NCBI GenBank assembly: GCA_027593305.1
Contig: JAQCJA010000135.1
Location: 1 to 9,980 of the forward strand
Reading direction: 5' to 3'
Source: a bacterium
GTDB lineage: Bacteria; Latescibacterota; UBA2968; UBA8231
Length of the DNA stretch: 9,980 nucleotides
Position numbers and translations under genes: made by a program
Shown: piece after piece, positions 1 through 6,064 of the stretch
Position numbering within the stretch: the first letter of the stretch is position 1
How the letters are laid out: each line of letters starts with the position of its first letter
The notes under the pieces: generated by a model
Databases searched by the model: none
What the model saw: the letters and a program-made list of their open reading frames with translations, nothing else
What the model was told of the DNA's origin: nothing

Positions 1-404
1 AACGCCTCCAGGACGGGCAGAATACTCACTGGTTCTCGGCTCGCGTTCTCGGGCGAGAGGAGAGGCCGCACCGAAGTGGCAGCCGGCTGTGGAACAGTCA
101 TGAGTCGCCCCTGAGGGCACACCGATCTCGAGGGAACTCGTGCTGTTGTACAGTGGCAGATACAAGGTGAATTCGTGTTCACCTGCGGGCGTGCCGCCCG
201 CAATCGGGCTCTCCATCTCCTGCCGGGTGGGCCGACCGACGCCGATCCAGTGCCACTGCTGCCCCGGGGGTTTCTGCAGTTCTTCCGGCATGCGCATGTA
301 GAGGTCGACACCACTGACGCCGGTTGCCGGCCCTGTGCAGCGGCTGGCACGGAGGCAAAAAGCAGCATTGGCACTCCAATTACCAACAGATTTTCGGTCG
401 ACAC
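1..404 (-). pseudogene. Secreted SGNH/GDSL-type hydrolase with GxDLY N-terminal domain; partial and apparently disrupted
   Basis: Seen: from a GTG at 402-404, one frame encodes a classic signal peptide (VSTEN, then hydrophobic LLVIGVPMLLFASVPA, then AAA|Q, ending near 336). From about 330 a different frame encodes PATGVSGVDLY (GVDLY at 298-312), W-H-W-I-GVGRPT, then LYLPLYN (145-165) and LEIGVPSGA. Known: this series is the hallmark of the GxDLY domain (Pfam PF14607) that precedes SGNH-esterase domains in secreted carbohydrate/lipid esterases. Normally tens of residues lie between the signal peptide and PATGVSG; here they almost touch and need a frame change, so a deletion whose length is not a multiple of three is likely. 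After GVPSGA the better codon usage moves back to the signal-peptide frame. No GTS catalytic-serine block is seen before the left edge. The GTG lies 25 nt after the cupin stop, so the gene would be last in the minus-strand operon. The domain call is firm; the exact nature of the lesion is not. Confidence 0.62.
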
Positions 405-429
405 GACGAGCCTGCTCGCGGTCCTGAAT

Positions 430-1197
430 TCACGGATCGTGTTTGTGCTCCTGCACGATCCACTGCATGCCCTGTCTGTCACGGAACAGATCGATCCAGA
501 CATAATGAAGTTCGTTCGGTGCCTGCACCGTGACGCCGTGACGGGACCCAAGGGGGATGTGCAGCAGGATGCCCTCGCCAAAGACCAGTGACGCTGCATC
601 GGCCTGTACGTCGCACCGGTTGTGCTGCAGGCCGAAGAAGAGTTGCTCCAACATCGGGTGTTCGTGCGGCGCGACTCGATCATCACCGGTGGTCTGCACC
701 GAACCGATGCAGAGCCGGGGATAGGTGTGTTCCGGGAGCAACGTACGGCTGATGGTCTTGTCGCTCTTGATCTTCTCCCGATAGGTTCTGCAGTTCGAGT
801 AGCAGATGAACAGGGGGAACAGGTGGGCATTCTGCTCGAGTTCGATCAGGTCCGTCGGCGACAGGTCGATGACGAGCTCAAGGAACAGCAATGACGCGTC
901 GCCTGCTGTCACCGAAAGGGGCACGTTGTGGCGTGGCGCCCACACGGCGACCTCATCGATCTGCTGTGTCGTGCCGTCGTCGGCGCTGCCATTGCCCGAG
1001 GTGAACAGGTAGACGTGGCCGGACGTCTCCGTGGGCTGCAGCGTCACAGACTCGCCCGGTGGCACGGCATGGAACAAGGTGCGCAGACCGGCGATCTCCC
1101 CCGTCAGGACCTCAGACCGCGTCGCACTCGTCAGGGGCGAACTGATGCCACCGACAAGGTCCTGGCTACGGATGGCTCCCATGCCTCGCATCCTCAT
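430..1197 (-). CDS. Double-cupin domain protein of unknown function
   Basis: Seen: 255 aa from the preferred ATG at 1197. GGAGG at 1207-1211 abuts an upstream in-frame ATG (1206) with no spacing, but lies 9 nt before the 1197 ATG, which is why 1197 is chosen; ATGs at 1191 and 1182 are also possible. Two beta-rich halves are visible. The N-terminal half has a VPPGESVTL turn and a TAGDASLLFLEL strand. The C-terminal half has the cupin-like HEHPMLEQLFFGL segment (His pair plus Glu, possible metal ligands), then LLHIPLGSRHGVTV and YVWIDLF. There is no signal peptide, so it is probably cytoplasmic. Known: cupins of this layout include sugar isomerases, dioxygenases and ligand sensors, and the sequence does not decide between them. 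It lies between a hypothetical gene (51 nt upstream) and a secreted hydrolase remnant (25 nt downstream), all on the same strand. Confidence 0.75.
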   Translation of the reverse strand: MRMRGMGAIRSQDLVGGISSPLTSATRSEVLTGEIAGLRTLFHAVPPGESVTLQPTETSGHVYLFTSGNGSADDGTTQQIDEVAVWAPRHNVPLSVTAGDASLLFLELVIDLSPTDLIELEQNAHLFPLFICYSNCRTYREKIKSDKTISRTLLPEHTYPRLCIGSVQTTGDDRVAPHEHPMLEQLFFGLQHNRCDVQADAASLVFGEGILLHIPLGSRHGVTVQAPNELHYVWIDLFRDRQGMQWIVQEHKHDP

Positions 1198-1248
1198 GCC
1201 GCGCATCCTCCGAGTGGGGGCTCCAGCGGTGGTCGCCGGCGCCCAACG

Positions 1249-1806
1249 TCACGACCGCGGCGCCGAGCCGTGTGTCTTGGTTTCCGTCTGCAACCACTTC
1301 ATGAGCTGGTCCAGATCCACCTCTCGCCCTGCCTGACAGGCCGTCTTCCAGTCATTGTACAGCGTGTAGAGCATGGGCCCCTGCAGTTCGGCTCGTTTGT
1401 ACGACACGAGCAACTCAAGCATGGTCGCCGTGAGGGGCTCGATGTACTCCGGCGGAATCTTGGCATCGACATTGGAGTCGTAGCTGGCCGGAGTCTGGGC
1501 CGCATCCTGTGGCGTTTCACAACCGACAAAGCACTTTGACACGCGCCCATCATCATAGCGACAGGGCAGATCGTCGTCACCGAAGGTGACACTTTCCGTG
1601 GTGAGTACAACCGGTCCATCCCCTGCAGGGATCTTGCTCTTCTTAGGTCCCTCAAGTTTGGGTCGTCGACCGCCCTGGGCGCGGATCGCATAGAGCACGG
1701 CGACGCCGTGGCCGATACACTTCGACTCCTGCTCCTTGAAACCGAGTACACCTGCCGCCACCCGGTTCCACAAACCGAACAACGGAAATCTGTTCAGACT
1801 TGGCAT
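1249..1806 (-). CDS. Conserved hypothetical protein, 185 aa
   Basis: Seen: an ATG at 1806 preceded by an AGGAAG ribosome-binding site (1813-1818) at good spacing. The N-terminus, LWNRVAAGVLGFKEQE followed by GHGVAVLYAIRAQGG, looks helical. A middle section has Cys residues (LPCRYDD, KCFVGCET). The C-terminal third is helical and ends with REVDLDQLMKWLQTE. No transmembrane segment or signal peptide is seen. From memory, the 'LW..VAA..LGF....A...G.AVA.L.A' opening and the 'ELDLD.I' ending resemble a widespread family of uncharacterised bacterial proteins; I cannot name it or assign a function. It is probably the first gene of the minus-strand unit, with the cupin gene following. Confidence 0.7.
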   Translation of the reverse strand: MPSLNRFPLFGLWNRVAAGVLGFKEQESKCIGHGVAVLYAIRAQGGRRPKLEGPKKSKIPAGDGPVVLTTESVTFGDDDLPCRYDDGRVSKCFVGCETPQDAAQTPASYDSNVDAKIPPEYIEPLTATMLELLVSYKRAELQGPMLYTLYNDWKTACQAGREVDLDQLMKWLQTETKTHGSAPRS

Positions 1807-1824
1807 GGTCTTCTTCCTGCCTCA

Positions 1825-1852
1825 ATCATATCACGAGTCGCACACAGTACAA
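1825..1852 (-). promoter_or_regulatory. Candidate sigma-70-like promoter for the minus-strand operon
   Basis: On the minus strand TTGTAC (1847-1852) is followed after 16 nt by TATGAT (1825-1830), a 5/6 match to the -10 consensus; the -35 element is poor. Initiation would fall near 1818, giving a very short leader that only just includes the AGGAAG ribosome-binding site before the ATG at 1806. It is plausible by position but weakly supported. Confidence 0.3.
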
Positions 1853-2023
1853 TTCCGGGCCTTGTATCTCCCCCTAAGGTAGACGTTGTGGCGGCGCGTG
1901 CGGCGCCCTCGCCGGTAACGGCAGCAATCTGGGCCGCAATCCGGGCCGTGGCGGGACCCGTTGCGGCGGCGATTTGCGGGGGTTACCGTTGCAGCCGAAG
2001 TACCCTCTAGCGATCGATTCGCC

Positions 2024-2061
2024 ACTCGTCGTCTGCGCGCAGACTCGTCGTCTGCGCGCAG
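2024..2061. repeat. Perfect 19-bp tandem duplication
   Basis: The unit actcgtcgtctgcgcgcag occurs twice back to back (2024-2042 and 2043-2061) with no mismatch. Nineteen is not a multiple of three, so the duplication would shift any frame crossing it. It lies 29 nt before the ATG of the small membrane-protein gene. Confidence 0.9.
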
Positions 2062-2090
2062 AGCCGGTCACGAGTGCGCACGCCGCCGCC

Positions 2091-2320
2091 ATGGCAGACG
2101 TTCTTGCCGATGACCCGCCGACCCGCTCGTATCTCGAGAGCCACGTCATGGGAATCGCCAGCGCCACACTTTTGGCGCCGCCGCGGTGTTCCTGCCTGAC
2201 TCGACGGCCGTGGGGATCTGGGCGGGAGCCTTCACGATCGGAAGCCTGGCGATCTGTGCCGTGCTGGTCTTCGGTCAGGCACCGTATATGAACTCGCCGG
2301 TCGGACGGCCCCTCGCTTGA
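2091..2320 (+). pseudogene. Small two-helix membrane protein, frameshifted
   Basis: Seen: from the ATG at 2091 one frame reads MADVLADDPPTRSYLESH then VMGIASATL. The adjacent frame then reads FGAAAVFLPDS, a strong hydrophobic helix AVGIWAGAFTIGSLAICAVL, and VFGQAPYMNSPVGRPLA, ending with TGA at 2318-2320. The two parts join cleanly if one T is missing from the T-run of 'acacttttggc' (about 2166-2173). Restored, this gives about 76 aa with two transmembrane helices separated by a short FLPDST loop. There is no clear ribosome-binding site at 2091, and the true start may lie upstream beyond the 19-bp duplication. No family is recognised. The stop codon overlaps the -35 element of the downstream promoter. 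It could be a decayed gene or an intact gene with a homopolymer sequencing error. Confidence 0.45.
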
Positions 2321-2344
2321 GCCTTGCGCGGAACTCGGTATACT
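2317..2344 (+). promoter_or_regulatory. Sigma-70-like promoter for the methyltransferase operon
   Basis: TTGAGC (2317-2322, 4/6) and TATACT (2339-2344, 5/6) are separated by 16 nt. Transcription would start near 2351, leaving a leader of about 50 nt before the ATG at 2401. It is well placed between the small membrane-protein stop and the strong ribosome-binding site. Confidence 0.5.
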
Positions 2345-2387
2345 GAGAAGAGAAGCGGGTTGTTCGGCCCGTGAGACATCTGTGGTT

Positions 2388-2400
2388 GGAGGAGGAAGGA
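2388..2400 (+). promoter_or_regulatory. Strong ribosome-binding site deciding the UroD-family start
   Basis: The purine tract GGAGGAGGAAGGA directly precedes the ATG at 2401, with GGAGG at 2391-2395 leaving 5 nt of spacing. A further in-frame start codon at 2371 has no such site and would place this tract inside the coding region, so the start is set at 2401. ATG 2407 is a near equivalent. Confidence 0.75.
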
Positions 2401-3525
2401 ATGGTGATGACCCCGAGGGAGCGGATCCTGCGCGCTCTGCACCGACAACTACCTGACCGTACACCGACGGATGGCTGGTTCCACCCCGCAGTCCAGCTCC
2501 GCCTGAAGGAGCATTTCGGTACGGACGACTGGGAGGTCGTGCTGGAAAAGCTCGGTGTGGAGGGTTGGGCGAACTGTTCGGTGGGGCTCCGCTTTCCCGA
2601 GTGGGAAGCGCGCTGCACCCAGCGCCCGGGAACCGAGCCGGGGCAACGCGCGGTATGGGTGAACCAGCGGACCTACGAAGATGGCTGGGGTGTCCGCCAT
2701 CGTATCGGAGCCAGTGGCTGGTACCAGCAGTGGGTGGATGGTCCCCTGACGAAGGCGCAAACCGTCGCCGACGTCGAGGCCTGCCCCTTGCCCTCGGCCG
2801 ACAACATCCTGGAGCCTGACAGTTACGCCGAAGACATTGCCGACCTGAAGAAAGCGGGCAAGTTCGTCAGCGGCGACATCCCCAATCCGTACAAGACGGC
2901 GTGGATGCTGCGCGGTCTGGACAACGTGCTGGCCGACTATCTCATCGACCGCGAGTTGCTCGAGGCACTCTACGACCGGCTGTACGGTCTGTACACCGAG
3001 ATGGCAGTACTTATGGTCAAAGGCGGGGTCGACATGGTGACCGTCACCGGGGACATCGCCATGCAGGACCGCATCATCATGGGCCCTGATCCGTGGCGCG
3101 CCGTCGATCAACCTCGAATGCGGGCACTTGTCGACGCCTGCCGTCGCGCCAACCCTGATATCCTGATGTTCATCCACTCGGATGGCAATATCACGGATCT
3201 GTTGCCGGATCTGGTCGACATGGGATTCGATGTCATCAATCCGCTGCAGCCGGAATGCCTGGACCCGGCCCAGGTCAAGCGCCAGTACGGAGATCGCATC
3301 GCCCTGCATGGTGGCGTCAGTCTGCAGAAGACACTGACCTTCGGCACGCCCGCCGAAGTCCGCGCCGAGGTCGAGCAACTGATCCGCAGTTGCGGCTACG
3401 ATGGCGGCCTGGTGGTGTTTCCGTCCAATGTCATTCAGCCCGACACACCCCTGGAGAATATCATCACCTGTTTCCATACAGCCCGTGACTTTGATCTGAC
3501 GGCGCTCGGCGGACGGCCCTCGTGA
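2401..3525 (+). CDS. UroD-family (MtaA/CmuA/MtvB-like) methyltransferase
   Basis: Seen: 374 aa. The opening MTPRERILRALHRQLPDRTP is typical of the uroporphyrinogen-decarboxylase superfamily. VDMVTVTGDIAMQDRIIMGP corresponds to the usual 'DD.G.Q...isP' segment, and FIHSDGNITDLLPDLVDMGF (His259) is followed by INPLQPECLD and an LHGGVS strand. Known: besides HemE, this TIM-barrel family contains zinc methyltransferases that move methyl groups to or from corrinoid proteins (MtaA, MtbA, CmuA, MtvB). Divergence from HemE and overlap with an mttB-like gene favour methyl transfer. Odd: the zinc motif H-x-C of MtaA/MtbA reads H259-S-D here, so metal binding may differ or the role may be non-canonical. 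The gene overlaps the next by 4 nt (GTGA), implying translational coupling. The family is certain; the reaction is not. Confidence 0.85.
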   Translation: MVMTPRERILRALHRQLPDRTPTDGWFHPAVQLRLKEHFGTDDWEVVLEKLGVEGWANCSVGLRFPEWEARCTQRPGTEPGQRAVWVNQRTYEDGWGVRHRIGASGWYQQWVDGPLTKAQTVADVEACPLPSADNILEPDSYAEDIADLKKAGKFVSGDIPNPYKTAWMLRGLDNVLADYLIDRELLEALYDRLYGLYTEMAVLMVKGGVDMVTVTGDIAMQDRIIMGPDPWRAVDQPRMRALVDACRRANPDILMFIHSDGNITDLLPDLVDMGFDVINPLQPECLDPAQVKRQYGDRIALHGGVSLQKTLTFGTPAEVRAEVEQLIRSCGYDGGLVVFPSNVIQPDTPLENIITCFHTARDFDLTALGGRPS

Positions 3526-4950
3526 GGCAGGCTGCCAGTGCCTTTGGCGCTCTGGCAGCGGCACAGGTAGAGCGCATCGACGCATTGAGCCTGCAGGTTC
3601 TTGAGCGTGTGGGTGTGAGAGTGGATCGCGCCTCCATTCGTGCGATCCTGGCCACCCGCGGTGCACGGGTGGAGGAGGCGACACAACGAGTCCATCTGTC
3701 CGAGGATGTGCTGCGTGAGTTGCTCGCTGGCGCACCCGCCGACGTTGGCTTCGGGTGCCGCGGTGGTGCGGCGACGGACCGCCGTCGGCGCCCGCAGCGG
3801 CGGGTCAGTGCGGTGGCCGGGGAACGCACTGTATCTGCTGGAGGGTGACAAGCGACGCACGTTGACGAGCGCCGATTTTGTGCGCCTGACGCGGCTGGTG
3901 GATCGCCTCGATCACGTACATGGCATGATGGGCGTGTCCGTCGGAGACTTTCCGCCGGAGGTACGGGCCTTCTGCACGCTGCGGCTGATGGCTGAACACA
4001 CAGGCAAACATCTGCGCCCGGTGATCACGTCCCGGAGTGGTGTCGATGCCACACTGGAAATGGCGGATGTGCTGCGAGGTGGTGCCGATGCCCCCACTGT
4101 CAGCTTCGGCTACAGCGTCATCAGCCCGTTGCGCTGGACGGAGACGGCGCTGCACCTGCTGGAACGTACATCCGGGCGGGGGCTGCCTTTCATGCTCAAT
4201 GCCGAGCCTCTTGCCGGCGGCACGTCACCGGTGACACTGGCCGGGTCTCTGGCCCAGGCACATGCCGAAACGTTGTCCGGCATCGCCATTGTCCAGGCAC
4301 TGGAGCCGGGGCGGCCCTGCCTGTACAACGCCGGCTTCGCTCATACGCTGGATATGAAGAGCGCCGTCGCCCTCGGTGGATCGCCGGAGGTGGTGCTCAT
4401 GGCGGCGGCATCGGCAGACCTGGCGCGCCGCTGGAACCTGCCATGCGCGAGTTGGGTGAGTACCGAGGCGATGACGGAGGATGCCCAGGCGGCGACGGAG
4501 AAGTCCATGGGGCTGCTGCTGCATGCGCAGGCGGGGGTGAATCTGATCTGGGGCATGGGGCAGCTGGAGTCACAAATGTCGATTTCGCTGGAACAGCTGG
4601 TTATCGATGATGAGATTGCCGCCCAGGTCGATCGTCTGCAGCGCGGCATCGTCATCGATTATGAACACCTGGCGGCTGAGATCCTGCTGGCCAGTCCCGA
4701 AGAACGGGGCCAACTGCTGGGGCACGATCACACCCTGCGCTGGTTCCGACAGGAGCTGGGTGAACTGCCACTGGCCAACCGTGCGCAGCGCCAACGCTGG
4801 GAAGCGGCGGGGGCACCGAACCTGCGGCAGCGGGCGGTGGATCGCGTCGCAGAGTTGCTGCAGGAGCCCGGCACGCCGTATCTGAGCCAACACGAAGCGG
4901 CGGAACTGCTGCGCATCGAACAGTGTTGGCGTCGGCAACTCGACGCCTGA
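3522..4950 (+). CDS. MttB-family (non-pyrrolysine) trimethylamine/betaine:corrinoid methyltransferase, with an internal frameshift
   Basis: Seen: a GTG start at 3522 overlaps the previous stop. The N-terminal part (QVERIDALSLQVLERVGVRV) is read in one frame to about 3780, and the rest is read in the next frame to TGA 4948-4950. Removing one base at about 3777-3783 ('gacc') joins TD to AVGARSGGSVRWPGNALYLL and gives about 475 aa, a normal MttB-superfamily length. MttB hallmarks follow: AGFAHTLDMKSAVALGG, then NLIWGMGQLES, then EQLVIDDE (4591-4614). Known: MttB homologues demethylate trimethylamine (pyrrolysine forms) or, without pyrrolysine, glycine betaine, proline betaine, carnitine and similar, passing the methyl to a corrinoid protein. 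No in-frame amber codon is present, so this is a non-pyrrolysine member with unknown substrate. No corrinoid protein or RamA-type activator is in the window. The frameshift may be a sequencing error, since the distal frame keeps all motifs, or a recent inactivation. Confidence 0.82.
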
Positions 4951-4970
4951 AGGGCCACGCGCCCGCAGTT

Positions 4971-4986
4971 CTGCCGGCGCCGGCAG
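4971..4986. repeat. Perfect 16-bp palindrome after mttB
   Basis: CTGCCGGCGCCGGCAG is its own reverse complement and starts 20 nt after the mttB stop. It has no loop and no following T-run, so it is not a standard intrinsic terminator; a protein-binding site or cruciform is as likely. Its right arm (ccggcag) runs into the first, degenerate copy of the adjacent 13-bp repeat. Confidence 0.75.
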
Positions 4987-5042
4987 ATCGTCCTGGCAGA
5001 AAGTCCTGGCAGAAAGTCCTGGCAGAGGGTCCTGGCAGATGG
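4978..5042. repeat. 13-bp tandem repeat array, four good copies plus one degenerate
   Basis: The unit tcctggcagaaag occurs at 4991-5003 and 5004-5016 (identical), 5017-5029 (two mismatches) and 5030-5042 (two mismatches). A degenerate copy at 4978-4990 shares the ggcaga core. Copies are contiguous, with no spacers. The array lies in the 154-nt gap between mttB and the aminotransferase, upstream of the aminotransferase ribosome-binding site (AGGAAGG, 5091-5097). It may be a slipped-strand microsatellite or a regulator-binding array; the sequence alone does not decide. Confidence 0.85.
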
Positions 5043-5104
5043 CGCCTGAACCACAGGATCGAGGCAGAGCGCGTCCACCCACCACCAAGCAGGAAGGCCA
5101 GTTG

Positions 5105-6064
5105 GTGCCAAGCAAGACAAGCGGCAAGACAATCGGCGAGACAATCCCCCAGCAACCGGGCACGAGCCGACGTCGCGTGTGGATGAACGGCACGTTCGTC
5201 GACGGGGATCAGGCCACGGTGCCGCTGCTGTCGCATGGGTTTTCCCGCGGCTCGGGGATCTTTGAGACCCTGGGCGTGCGTGTGGGCCCCGACGGCCCCG
5301 TCGCTTTCCGCCTGGACAAACACCTGGAGCGACTGCAGGGCAGCGCCAGACTGCTGGGCATGGAACTGGCCTACAGCAGCGCCGAGATCTTTGCTGCAGT
5401 TGCCGAGACGGTGCGGGTCAACCAGCCCGGCCGCGGCCTCGTGAAGATCATGGCTTACTGGGGAGAAGAGGCCATTGTTTCGCTTGTGCCCTCGGCCCGC
5501 CTCGACGTGGCGATCTTCGCCATTCCGACTGGGGGCGTGATCCGACTCGATGATGTCACACCGATCTCCGCCTGCATGTCCACCTGGCGCAAACTCCATC
5601 CCGCCACAGTACCGGTGGAGGCCAAGGTGTGCGCCAATTACCTCAACGGCTACCTGGCACGCAAGGATGCCATGGACCGTGGCTTCGACATCGGTTTTCT
5701 CTGTGACGAGGGGGGCAGACTGGCAGAGGGTTCCACGGAGAGCGTTTTCCTCGTGCAGGACGGTGTGTTGCGCACGCCCCGACTGGGCCACATCCTGCAG
5801 AGCATCTCGCGCCTGACGGTCCTGGAGATTGCCGCCGCCTGTGGTATCGAAGCAGAGGAGGCGGACCTTGTGCCGCAGGACCTGGAGACGGCCGCAGAGA
5901 TCTTCACGTCCCACTCCGGTGTCAAAGTGCATCCCGTGGGTCGCTACGAATCGCGCCCGCTGACGGCGCCGGGACCGATATCGCGGCAATTGATCACCAT
6001 CGTTGATGACATGATGGATTTTCGTGACCCGCGCTTCGGGCCCTACTTCCAACCATTGAGCTGA
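5105..6064 (+). CDS. Class IV PLP-dependent aminotransferase (BCAT / D-amino acid / ADC-lyase-like)
   Basis: Seen: 319 aa from GTG 5105, chosen because AGGAAGG (5091-5097) lies 7 nt upstream; the ATG at 5039 sits inside the 13-bp repeat array. The fold-type IV domain begins at RRVWMNGTFVDG, followed by LSHGFSRGSGIFETLGVR. The PLP Schiff-base lysine is K174 in VEAKVCANYLNG. E208 in LAEGSTES lies 34 residues later, the same spacing as K159/E193 of E. coli IlvE, and would bind the pyridine nitrogen. SHSGVKVHPV replaces the usual SGT-type phosphate loop. Known: the family includes branched-chain and D-amino acid transaminases and 4-amino-4-deoxychorismate lyase; GSGIFET is reminiscent of the last two. 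The enzyme is cytoplasmic. Context suggests it handles an amino group in the same pathway as the methyltransferases, which is an inference. A 12-bp in-frame repeat encodes SKTS-GKTI-GETI near its N-terminus. Confidence 0.88.
   Translation: MPSKTSGKTIGETIPQQPGTSRRRVWMNGTFVDGDQATVPLLSHGFSRGSGIFETLGVRVGPDGPVAFRLDKHLERLQGSARLLGMELAYSSAEIFAAVAETVRVNQPGRGLVKIMAYWGEEAIVSLVPSARLDVAIFAIPTGGVIRLDDVTPISACMSTWRKLHPATVPVEAKVCANYLNGYLARKDAMDRGFDIGFLCDEGGRLAEGSTESVFLVQDGVLRTPRLGHILQSISRLTVLEIAAACGIEAEEADLVPQDLETAAEIFTSHSGVKVHPVGRYESRPLTAPGPISRQLITIVDDMMDFRDPRFGPYFQPLS
5111..5146. repeat. Three 12-bp in-frame repeats in the aminotransferase leader segment
   Basis: Units agcaagacaagc, ggcaagacaatc and ggcgagacaatc are contiguous and keep the frame, encoding SKTS, GKTI and GETI. 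They fall in the poorly conserved N-terminal extension before the PLP domain, so copy changes would probably be tolerated. Confidence 0.7.

Larger units (their letters stand above)
1807..2090. other. Divergent intergenic region with short duplications, no intact gene
   Basis: No convincing intact gene is visible in this 284-nt stretch between the minus-strand operon and the broken membrane-protein gene. It holds the candidate minus-strand promoter, an imperfect 12-bp tandem pair (1924-1935 and 1936-1947, one mismatch) and a perfect 19-bp tandem duplication (2024-2061). Several frames are open over parts of it, as expected in GC-rich DNA. If one 19-bp copy is removed, the frame of the downstream membrane-protein gene stays open leftward to a TAA near 1917-1919. 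The 5' end of that gene may therefore lie in here. Confidence 0.5.

Noticed and set aside
2371..2400. Ten-residue N-terminal extension of the UroD-family protein
   Set aside because: It would place the strong GGAGGAGGAAGGA ribosome-binding site inside the coding region; the ATG at 2401 is correctly spaced and starts at the family's conserved opening.
2401..3525. HemE uroporphyrinogen decarboxylase
   Set aside because: The sequence follows the methyltransferase-like branch (FIHSDGN, NPLQPECLD) and the gene overlaps an MttB homologue; no haem gene is nearby.
2449..3735. Long minus-strand open frame opposite the UroD-family gene
   Set aside because: It lies antisense to a gene with clear family motifs; its translation is low-complexity and resembles no family. 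It is an effect of GC-rich codon usage.
3522..4950. Pyrrolysine-containing MttB
   Set aside because: No in-frame TAG occurs in the reconstructed reading frame, and no pyl genes are seen.
4978..5042. CRISPR array
   Set aside because: Units are 13 bp and contiguous with no spacers, and no cas gene is present.
4652..6052. Long minus-strand open frame (about 466 codons) opposite mttB and the aminotransferase
   Set aside because: It spans two well-supported plus-strand genes and the repeat array, and shows no domain motif.
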